From Pseudomonas cedrina subsp. cedrina (GTDB taxonomy: Bacteria; Pseudomonadota; Gammaproteobacteria; Pseudomonadales; Pseudomonadaceae), in assembly GCF_001983175.1 (NCBI RefSeq), contig NZ_MNPW01000006.1, forward strand, positions 248,001 to 312,000: DNA of 64,000 nucleotides, written 5' to 3'. Position numbers and translations under genes: made by a program. The notes beneath the pieces were generated by a model. The model saw only the letters and a list, made by a program, of their open reading frames with translations, ran no database searches and was not told the DNA's origin. Shown piece after piece: positions 8,665-18,000 of this stretch. Each line of letters opens with the position of its first letter. Within the stretch, counting starts at the first letter, position 1.

Positions 8665-9156
8665 TCAGGCGATACGTGGGTCTGGATTGTCCAGCACGCT
8701 GTCTGTCTGCTCGGCACGGAATTTCTTCAGCACCGCGTGGAACTGCGGGTGCTTGGCGCCCAGGATGCTGGCGGACAGCAGGGCTGCGTTGATCGCGCCG
8801 GCCTTGCCGATCGCGAGCGTCGCCACCGGAATACCGGCCGGCATCTGCACGATGGACAACAGCGAGTCCACGCCCGAGAGCATCGCCGACTGCACCGGCA
8901 CGCCGAGCACCGGCAGGTGAGTCTTGGCCGCACACATGCCCGGCAGGTGCGCCGCACCGCCGGCACCGGCGATGATCACCTCGATGCCACGGGATTCTGC
9001 TTCATCGGCATACTGGAAGAGCAAATCCGGGGTGCGGTGGGCGGAGACCACCTTCACTTCATACGGAATGCCGAGTTTTTCCAGCATATCGGCGGTGTGG
9101 CTAAGGGTGGACCAATCGGACTTGGAGCCCATGATCACGCCAACCAATGCACTCAT
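8665..9156 (-). CDS. purE: N5-carboxyaminoimidazole ribonucleotide mutase PurE (class I)
   Basis: A 163-residue enzyme that converts N5-CAIR to CAIR. The class I signature is clear: [21 protein letters not shown] at the N-terminus, VVSAHRTPD (catalytic His) near residue 40, and [11 protein letters not shown] near 68. It is the first gene of purEK, with GAAGAGG before the start. Its leader contains a strong promoter-proximal terminator (9195-9236). Confidence 0.97.
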   Translation of the reverse strand: MSALVGVIMGSKSDWSTLSHTADMLEKLGIPYEVKVVSAHRTPDLLFQYADEAESRGIEVIIAGAGGAAHLPGMCAAKTHLPVLGVPVQSAMLSGVDSLLSIVQMPAGIPVATLAIGKAGAINAALLSASILGAKHPQFHAVLKKFRAEQTDSVLDNPDPRIA

Positions 9157-9194
9157 CGTCGTGCCTCTTCTCTCTGGGCGCCCGCAGGCGCGTC

Positions 9195-9236
9195 AAAAAA
9201 CAACAAGCCACGCGGGAAATCCAGCGTGGCTTGTTG
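9195..9236 (-). terminator. Rho-independent terminator in the purEK leader
   Basis: A 13-bp perfect stem (9201-9213 with 9224-9236) is followed on the minus strand by six T (9195-9200). It lies 39 bases upstream of the purE start and downstream of a -10 box at 9275-9280. It therefore either ends transcripts from the upstream LysR gene or attenuates purEK. Confidence 0.8.
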
Positions 9237-9274
9237 TACGAATTTTGGCCGATTGGACCGGCCGAAGGCCGCGC

Positions 9275-9280
9275 AGTATA
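9275..9280 (-). promoter_or_regulatory. Putative purEK promoter -10 box
   Basis: TATACT on the minus strand, with TTTATC/TGTTTA-like bases about 17 upstream. Transcription from here would start near 9268. It would give a ~75-base leader that ends at the terminator or reads through to purE. Confidence 0.5.
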
Positions 9281-9381
9281 CCGTAATAATCCAGATAAAC
9301 AGCCCCTGGGATGACCATCTGTCTTGCCGGCCAAAGCGGCGGTTTTATTGACTCACAGGTCAGCGAAAACACCCCGAACCC

Positions 9382-9470
9382 TGTGGGAGCTGGCTTGCCT
9401 GCGATAGCGGTGGACCAGTGACTGAAATGTCGTCTGATACACCGCAATCGCAGGCAAGCCAGCTCCCACA
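9382..9470. repeat. REPIN
   Basis: TGTGGGAGCTGGCTTGCCTG at the left is mirrored at the right by CAGGCAAGCCAGCTCCCACA. Same family as the element at 6496. It lies 3' of the LysR gene. Confidence 0.9.
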
Positions 9471-9488
9471 TTTTGATCTTCATCGTTT

Positions 9489-10397
9489 TCAAGTGCCTTG
9501 CGCCGCGCCACCTTCCAGCTTGCGCCACAACAACCGCACATTCGCCTTGCGCACCAACGCACAGCGATACAGGCGGATCTCCAACGGCACATGCCATTGC
9601 GGCCCGCCGCACACCACCAGCTCGCCACGGGCCAATTCGGCCCGCACGCTCAACTGTGGCACCCAGGCGATGCCCAGCCCTTCCAACGCCATGCTCTTGA
9701 GGCTGTCGGCCATGGCGGTTTCATACACGGTGGTAAAGCGCAGTGCACGTTGGCGCAGCAATAGGTTCACCGAGCGGCCCAGGAACGCACCCGCGCTGTA
9801 GGCCAGCAGCGGCACACTGCCCTCGCCTTCCAGGTCGAACAGCGGCTTGCCATCGGCATCGGCCGCGCACACCGGGAGCATTTCGGTGTTACCCAAGTGC
9901 AGCGACGGGAAGATCTCGGCGTCCATCTGCATGGCCGCATCCGGGTCGTAGAACGCCAGCATCAGGTCGCAGCCGCCTTCACGCAAGGCGTGCACGGCGT
10001 CGCCCACGTTAGTGGCGACCAGCCGCGTGGCGATGTTCAAACCTTCGTTGCGCAATTGCGCGATCCAACGGGGGAAGAAGCCCAGCGCCAGGGAGTGGGC
10101 GGCCGCGACTTGCATGACCTCGCCCTGCCCGCCTTCCAGATGATGCAAATGGCGCAGCACTTCACCGAGCTGTTCGACCACGGTGCGTGCAGTGACCAGG
10201 AACAATTGCCCCGCTGCGGTCAATTCCACCGGAGTACGCGAGCGGTTGACCAGCGTCAGACCCAACGCGGCTTCAAGGCTGCGGATGCGTCGGCTGAACG
10301 CTGGCTGGGTAACAAAGCGCCGCTCCGCCGCCTGGGAAAAGCTGCGTGTGGCCGCCAGGGCGCTGAAGTCTTCCAGCCATTTGCTCTCAAGGTTCAT
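9489..10397 (-). CDS. LysR-family regulator, HypT-like
   Basis: A 302-residue DNA-binding regulator with an N-terminal winged HTH (FSQAAERRFVTQPAFSRRIR) and a LysR effector domain. Recalled similarity to E. coli HypT/YjiE extends along the protein: the effector domain opens AAAHSLALGFFPRWIAQ, close to HypT AAAHSLSLGLLPSIISQ, and LGRSVNLLLRQ and GLGIAWVPQLSVRAEL also match. HypT responds to hypochlorite through methionine oxidation; whether this one does is unknown. Start 10397 has GGGAGGA upstream. It is divergent from aspA, with 182 bases between, so aspA is a candidate target. Confidence 0.85.
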   Translation of the reverse strand: MNLESKWLEDFSALAATRSFSQAAERRFVTQPAFSRRIRSLEAALGLTLVNRSRTPVELTAAGQLFLVTARTVVEQLGEVLRHLHHLEGGQGEVMQVAAAHSLALGFFPRWIAQLRNEGLNIATRLVATNVGDAVHALREGGCDLMLAFYDPDAAMQMDAEIFPSLHLGNTEMLPVCAADADGKPLFDLEGEGSVPLLAYSAGAFLGRSVNLLLRQRALRFTTVYETAMADSLKSMALEGLGIAWVPQLSVRAELARGELVVCGGPQWHVPLEIRLYRCALVRKANVRLLWRKLEGGAAQGT

Positions 10398-10579
10398 CAC
10401 ATCCTCCCAAGGGTACGCACCATTTTGGCACACACGCCCGCCATCATAGCTGGGTCACACCTGCATTATGCCGTTTGTGCATAGGCCAGTGCTTAACAGC
10501 ATTGGCCCAAAAACTTCCACACGCCTAGCATTCGCAGCGTTCCGGCCAGTTCCGGGTCCTTATCGAGATGATTTCCGTC

Positions 10580-12004
<1,425 letters not shown>

Positions 12005-12058
12005 GTGTTTGTTGCACCGCTCACCAGGCTGAGGGACTAGACACCTCTCACCTTTTGA

Positions 12059-12092
12059 GGGCCTGAAGGCTCGTTCTTCAGGCCCTTTTTTT
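12059..12092 (+). terminator. Rho-independent terminator of aspA
   Basis: GGGCCTGAA (12059-12067) pairs with TTCAGGCCC (12077-12085), followed by eight T. Confidence 0.95.
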
Positions 12093-12129
12093 TAACTTGG
12101 AAACACGCTCGACCGAACACTGCAAAACG

Positions 12130-12222
12130 CTGTGGGAGCCGGGCTTGCCCGCGATGGCGGTGGGTCAGCGACAGCATTGTTGCCTGTCACACCGCCATCG
12201 CGGGCAAGCCCGGCTCCCACAG
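12130..12222. repeat. REPIN, CCGGGCTTGCCCGCG variant
   Basis: CTGTGGGAGCCGGGCTTGCC is mirrored by GGCAAGCCCGGCTCCCACAG. The core differs from the CTGGCTTGCC elements in the window. Confidence 0.9.
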
Positions 12223-12476
12223 TCAACGGGTGTAGCCATAAGACTTTGGTGAAACCTTTAATCAGCCCGGGAAGACGGATGACGTTCGCCTAGGTATAGT
12301 GCCGCCCCTCTTCGCGTGCGCGGCCGTCGGTAACGAGGCCCGGGATACAACGCGAAACCGCATGAATAACAACCCGCAAAAGGATTGGGGTCGAACTGTC
12401 GCGCACTGCCTGGTGCGATGCGACGGAGCCGAACCCGCCTGCGTTTGCCATTAGAAAAATCAGCGAGGAACACTCC
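12223..12476 (+). other. Leader region of the AlsT-type symporter
   Basis: A possible -10 (TATAGT, 12295-12300) would give a leader of about 170 bases, rich in G and C. It contains at least one short hairpin (CGCACTGCCTGGTGCG near 12401). I do not see the conserved cores of the glycine or other known riboswitches. No open frame with family resemblance is present. Confidence 0.3.
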
Positions 12477-13922
12477 ATGCTCGAAGTCATCAACGACTTC
12501 CTCTCAGGGAAAGTACTGATCGTGCTCATTGTCGGGCTCGGCGGTTATTTCACGATTCGCTCGCGTTTCGTTCAATTGCGTCACTTTTTCCACATGTTCT
12601 CGGTGTTTAAAGACAGCCTGAAAAGCAGCTCCGGTCAACTCAGCTCGTTCCAGGCGTTGATGCTCAGCCTGGCCGGCCGCGTCGGTGCCGGCAACATTGC
12701 CGGTGTCGGCATCGCCGTGACTCTGGGTGGCCCGGGCGCCGTGTTCTGGATGTGGGTCACCGCATTGGTGGGCATGTCGTCGAGCTTTATCGAATGTTCC
12801 CTTGGCCAGCTGTACAAGCGCACTGACGCCGAGGGCACCTACCGCGGCGGTCCGGCCTATTACATCCAGCACGGCCTGCACAAGCGCTGGCTGGGCATGG
12901 TGATGGCGTTCCTGCTGCTGGTGACCTTCGGCTTTGCCTTCAACGGCCTGCAAGCCCACGCCGTCACCCACTCGTTGAACAACGCCTTTGGCCTGGACAC
13001 CACCTACACGGGCCTTGCGCTGGCGGTGCTGCTGGGCCTGGTGTTCATCGGCGGGATCAAGCGCATCGCCTCGATCGCCGACCTGCTGGTGCCGGTCAAG
13101 ACCCTGGTCTATATCGCCGTGACCCTGTACGTGATCGTGCTGCAATTCGACCACGTGCCGGCCATGCTCGCGACCATCGTCAAGAGCGCGTTCGGCCTTG
13201 ATCAGGCCTTCGGCGGCCTGGTGGGCAGCGCGATCATCATGGGTGTGAAGCGCGGCGTGTTCGCTAACGAAGCCGGCCTGGGCAGCGCGCCCAACGTGGC
13301 GGCCGTGGCGTCGGTGGAACATCCGATCGCCCAAGGCGTGGTGCAAGCGTTCAGCGTGTTCCTCGACACCTTCGTGATCTGCACCTGCACCGCGTTGCTG
13401 ATCCTGCTCTCCGGTTTCTATACGCCGGGTTTTGAAGGCGACGGCATTGCCCTGACCCAGAATTCCCTGGCCGCCGTGGTCGGTGACTGGGGCCGCATGT
13501 TCATCTCTGTGGCCCTGGCGTTGTTCGTGTTCACCTCGATCATGTACAACTACTACTTGGGCGAGAGCAACCTGCGCTTTTTGGTCGGCAACAACCGCAA
13601 GGTGCTGATGGGCTACCGCGCACTGGTGCTGGTGCTGATCTTCTGGGGTTCGATCGAGAACCTGAGCACTGTGTTCGCCTTCGCCGACATCACCATGACC
13701 CTGCTGGCGTTCGTCAACCTGTTCGCCCTGGCGTTCCTGTTCAAGATCGCCATGCGCATCCTGAACGACTACGACAACCAGCGTGCGGCGGGCATCAAGA
13801 CCCCGGTGTTCGACTCCAGCCAGTTCCCCGACCTGGACCTGGACCGCACGGCCTGGCCAGCCAACCCGGTGAAACCGGACACCGTTGCAACCGCTGAGCT
13901 GAGCCCTCAAGTGCAACGCTAA
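12477..13922 (+). CDS. Alanine/glycine:cation symporter (AGCS family, AlsT-like)
   Basis: A 481-residue inner-membrane sodium- or proton-coupled carrier of alanine or glycine. Family motifs are GRVGAGNIAGVGIAVTLGGPGAVFWMW (residues 66-92) and GVKRGVFANEAGLGSAP (250-266), with about ten hydrophobic helices. The soluble C-terminus has about 50 residues. GAGGA lies 9 bases before the start. It stands between aspA and asparaginase on the same strand but has its own terminator and a long leader. Which amino acid it carries is not decided by sequence; glutamine transport is known in some relatives. Confidence 0.92.
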   Translation: MLEVINDFLSGKVLIVLIVGLGGYFTIRSRFVQLRHFFHMFSVFKDSLKSSSGQLSSFQALMLSLAGRVGAGNIAGVGIAVTLGGPGAVFWMWVTALVGMSSSFIECSLGQLYKRTDAEGTYRGGPAYYIQHGLHKRWLGMVMAFLLLVTFGFAFNGLQAHAVTHSLNNAFGLDTTYTGLALAVLLGLVFIGGIKRIASIADLLVPVKTLVYIAVTLYVIVLQFDHVPAMLATIVKSAFGLDQAFGGLVGSAIIMGVKRGVFANEAGLGSAPNVAAVASVEHPIAQGVVQAFSVFLDTFVICTCTALLILLSGFYTPGFEGDGIALTQNSLAAVVGDWGRMFISVALALFVFTSIMYNYYLGESNLRFLVGNNRKVLMGYRALVLVLIFWGSIENLSTVFAFADITMTLLAFVNLFALAFLFKIAMRILNDYDNQRAAGIKTPVFDSSQFPDLDLDRTAWPANPVKPDTVATAELSPQVQR

Positions 13923-13938
13923 GCGCAGTTAGATGACA

Positions 13939-13981
13939 CGCCGCACGACCTTGGGCATGCTCGGGGCCGTGCGGCGTTTTT
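13939..13981 (+). terminator. Rho-independent terminator after the AGCS symporter
   Basis: CGCCGCACG (13939-13947) pairs with CGTGCGGCG (13968-13976), followed by five T. It lies 17 bases upstream of the asparaginase start, so asparaginase must be expressed by readthrough or by a promoter inside this gap. Confidence 0.9.
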
Positions 13982-13997
13982 CGTTCAGGAGATTTCG

Positions 13998-14975
13998 ATG
14001 CAATCAGCCAACAACGTCATGGTGCTCTACACCGGCGGCACCATCGGCATGCAGGCCAGCGCCAACGGCCTGGCCCCCGCGTCCGGCTTCGAGGCACGCA
14101 TGCGCGAACAGCTGGCCGACCAGCCAGTGCCGGCGTGGCGCTTCCAGGAAATGGCCCCACTGATCGACAGCGCCAACATGACTCCGGCCTATTGGCAGCG
14201 CCTGCACGCGGCGGTGATCGATGCGGTGGACCAAGGCTGCGACGGCGTGCTGATCCTGCACGGCACCGACACCCTGGCCTACAGCGCGGCGGCCATGAGT
14301 TTCCAACTGCTGGGCCTGCCGGCGCCGGTGGTGTTCACAGGTTCCATGTTGCCGGCCGGCGTACCCGACAGCGATGCCTGGGAAAACGTCAGTGGTGCGC
14401 TGACCGCGCTGGGCGAAGGCCTGGTCTCGGGCGTGCAGCTGTACTTCCATGGCGCGCTGATGGCGCCGACCCGCTGCGCGAAGATCCGCAGTTTCGGTCG
14501 CCACCCGTTTGCGGCGTTGCAGCGCAATGGCGGCGTGAACCAGGCCGACCTGATCCCGGCGGCCCTGCACTACCGTCAGCCCAAGGGCCTGGCGAATGTC
14601 GGCGTGCTGCCCCTGGTACCCGGCTTCGATGCCGGGCTGCTGGACGCATTGCTCGACAATGGCCTCCAGGCGCTGATCCTTGAATGTTTCGGCAGCGGCA
14701 CCGGGCCAAGCGACAACCCCGCGTTCCTCGCCAGCCTGCAACGGGCGCAGGCGCTGGGCGTGGTGGTGCTCGCCATTACCCAATGCCATGAAGGCGGCGT
14801 TGAGCTGGACGTCTACGAAGCCGGCAGCCGCTTGCGTGGTGTCGGCGTGTTGTCCGGCGGCGGCATGACCCGTGAAGCGGCGTTCGGCAAGCTCCACGCC
14901 CTGCTCGGCGCCGGGCTCGACACCGATGAAGTCCGTCGCCTGGTCGAACTGGACCTGTGCGGCGAGCTGCGCTGA
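13998..14975 (+). CDS. ansA: Type I (cytoplasmic) L-asparaginase
   Basis: A 325-residue enzyme that hydrolyses asparagine to aspartate, which AspA then deaminates. Both active-site motifs are visible: VLYTGGTIGMQ (first Thr near residue 12) and ILHGTDTLAYSAAAM (Thr-Asp near residues 90-91). There is no signal peptide, consistent with the low-affinity cytoplasmic form. AGGAG lies 8 bases before the start. It shares strand with the upstream symporter, but the terminator between them means they are not a simple operon. Confidence 0.92.
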   Translation: MQSANNVMVLYTGGTIGMQASANGLAPASGFEARMREQLADQPVPAWRFQEMAPLIDSANMTPAYWQRLHAAVIDAVDQGCDGVLILHGTDTLAYSAAAMSFQLLGLPAPVVFTGSMLPAGVPDSDAWENVSGALTALGEGLVSGVQLYFHGALMAPTRCAKIRSFGRHPFAALQRNGGVNQADLIPAALHYRQPKGLANVGVLPLVPGFDAGLLDALLDNGLQALILECFGSGTGPSDNPAFLASLQRAQALGVVVLAITQCHEGGVELDVYEAGSRLRGVGVLSGGGMTREAAFGKLHALLGAGLDTDEVRRLVELDLCGELR

Positions 14976-15019
14976 CGCCTATATATAAGCACCGCCCCGG
15001 CGGCGACGCGCTTTCTAGG

Positions 15020-15061
15020 ATGGCAACACTTGGGACGTTACCCGGGTCGTTGCCATTTTTT
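15020..15061 (+). terminator. Terminator between asparaginase and the large toxin-like gene
   Basis: ATGGCAAC (15020-15027) pairs with GTTGCCAT (15049-15056), followed by a T run. It stands 20 bases before the start of the 1530-residue gene, so it should isolate that gene from ansA transcription. Confidence 0.8.
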
Positions 15062-15080
15062 ATGCCCGTCAGGATTGCTT

Positions 15081-18000
15081 ATGCCCTCATCGACGTCACA
15101 ACACTCCCCTCAGGTCAGCCTTACCTCGGCACTGATCACTCAAATGGCCAGCGGCCCCGCTTTTCGCGAAGTCGCCGCTGGACTGCTGCGTGAAGAGCTG
15201 CTGGAACGTTATCCACACCTGGATATCGACCCCAATATCGCCATGCTCGGGACGCCTGTCTGGGAGATTGTCGAGGATCAGGTGGTGAGCCGGCCTGCGC
15301 ATTTCCAGGCACTCACCGATATCCTGGCGGTACAGGCGGTGCTGGCGGTGCCGGCCCTGTACATCGAGGGCGAACATTTCCTCACGCAACTGCCGATTAC
15401 CGACCCGCCCGTACACTTGCCGGTGAGCATTCTCGACATCGCCGGCATGCTCAACACGCTGGCACCGGTGATGCTGCGCGGGTACCAGCAAAGCCAGCTC
15501 GACTTCTGGAACCAGCTCGGCGGCGACAGCGGCCCGCGCTGGCAGGTATTTTCCAGCGTGCTACGTGACTACTGGAACGTGCAGCATGTCGAAGGTTGGA
15601 CGCAGGAGGACTGCCGCATGGCGCGCCAGTTGTATCAGGCGCCTGATCCTCTTGACCGACGCGTCAACGACCCTTATGGCACGCGTGCCTACTTGGTCGA
15701 TATCGATCAAGTTGACGCCGGGGGCCGTGCGGAGCACCTCAACGATCGTCTGGTCAGCGTACTGATCGGCAAGCAGGACGGGCGCAAAGTCATCCTGGTG
15801 CACTCGTTGCTGCTGGGTTACAGGAAGTACGCCAGCCTGGAGCAGTTGGGCAACGATGTGTCGCTGCTGGTCTACACCGCGACGCCGCACCAAACGATTC
15901 AGTGGCGCCTGCTGGAGCCCGAAGGCGATTTCTTCGACCAACTGGCCTGCACCATGATCAGCATCCAGATCGCGGCCATCGGCAGCATGGACTTTTCCGA
16001 CCTGCGCGAGAGCGGTAACCCCATCGCCCTGGCCATGCCACCGACCCCTAAGGCCCTGGACAATGGCCGCGAGTTGCAGTGGTATCAAGACGCCCTGCCC
16101 GACTGGCTGAGCGACGGCGCGCCCGCTGACCTGAATGCTTACGCTCGACATCTGAAGGACTTGGCCGCGCTGCACAATCAGAATCAGAGCAGTGGCTTCC
16201 AGGATGGCATCAAGCCCATCCAGCCGTTCGCCCTGGAGCGCCTGCGCGCCGAAATGCTCAAGGAGCATCCCGAGGCTGAGCCGGGCACGCTCGATGGGCT
16301 TGAGATTGAAATTCAAAGCCCGGTGGTATGGGGCGCCTTCGCAGTGACCGGGCAAATCGAAACCACGGTGTTCAGCCTCCCGGATCTGGCCCTGCAAAAC
16401 CTGATCGCGCTGCCCTTGGGCATTGAGTCACTGCGCAAGAAAACCACCCAGGCGTTGCCGGACTGGCTCACCGTCGACTACCTGAAATCCCTGATTACAC
16501 GTGTCGACATCGGTACAACCTACCCCGCCCTGATCAAACGGACACTGCTCGACGACCCGCAGGAATTGGCGCGGCGCCAGCAGCTGTACACCCAGCATTT
16601 GCGTATCCAGTTGCCCTTGCTGGCACTGCAACACAAAATCCGTCATGAAGCCGGGATCGACGAACGCGGCTACCGTTTTGTGAAGGCCGCGCTCGAAGTC
16701 GAGCCGGCCGACCGCCAAGTGGACGGCCACGCCATTGTCATCCGCCGCCTGGCCTTCGTGCCCACACGGCGACTGGATGGGGCGCCGGATGTGGTCGACA
16801 ACATGTTTGTGATCGGCCCCCAGACCATGAACGCCGGGCCCTGCCTGTTGTATCGCCCCTTGCTCGACCAACCACTGACCCAATACCCCTCGCCCGCCAA
16901 CCTGCTGTATGCCATCCAGCAATCGAGCAGCCTGCGCGACTCCGTACTGGCCTGGTTGCCCGACAACACCCGCGATGACTATGAGCGCTACGTGTTCCCC
17001 GGCCCGCTGCCGTCGCCCTGGGTAGCGGTGGACTTTCTGGTGGACCCGCTCAAGTTGATCACCTTGAGCGGGCCCCTGGCGCTGGGCACCGCCGCCCTGG
17101 AAGACGACATACTGGCCAGCCTGTACAAAGCCAATGCCGACGCACTGGTCAAGCTGGCCGACCGCCAATCGGTGTCGAATGCCGAGGCACGTTGGGCCAC
17201 GTTCAAGCGCGCCGGTTGGCTGATTTTCAATGCCGCGCTGCCGTTTCTCGGGCGCACGGCGGGGGTTGCGGCCTGGATCTGGCAAATCATGGACGACCTG
17301 CAGCAACTGGCCAAGGCCGAACAACACCCAGACCAACAGTCGTCCCAGTCGGCGCTCGCCGACCTGCTCTTGAACCTGGGGATGGCCATCGCCCTGCATA
17401 GCGCGGCCCGTAGCGCACCGCGCCGTCAGGGGGGCGCCGAGCCGGCGCGAAAGCCTGTGCCGCGCCCACCTGCCGCCGCCAGACCGGTGCTGCGCAAAGT
17501 CGCGGACATCACCAGCGCGACGCTACCGTCAGACCACGGCCAGCCGCTGCACTCCATCGGCGCCACCAGCAGCACGCCCGTGCGCCTGTCGATGGTGCTG
17601 GACCGCTTCAAAATCGAAAAACCCGCGGAGCTCGGCGAGGCCATTGCCACCGAAGGCGCCCATCAGTACCTCTACCGCAGTGGCGAACATTATTACGCCC
17701 CGGTGGGCGAGCGCTGGTTTCAGGTCCAGGTGGATGAAAATGAGGCGGTAATAATCGTGGACGCCACCAGACCGGAACGCACTGGCCCATTGCTGATTCA
17801 CAACCGCGAAGGCCAGTGGTTCATCGACACGCGCCTGCGCCTGCGCGGCGGCGGCCCCAAGTTCCTCGCTAAAAAGGCACGCGAACTGGCACAAAAGCGC
17901 GCGCAGGAATTACGCAAAGAACTCAGCGAGTTCGAAAGTGAGAAAAAAACCGCCCAACAGCAATTGCAGCATGCGCAGCAAGCCGCCGCCGCTGGCCCGT

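Noticed and set aside
9157..9290. ZTP (pfl) riboswitch before purE
   Set aside because: Expected from the pathway, but the conserved cores were not found in the leader; only a terminator hairpin is clear.
12504..13916. 470-codon minus-strand open frame over the AGCS symporter
   Set aside because: Antisense shadow with repeated His/Gln composition and no ribosome site.
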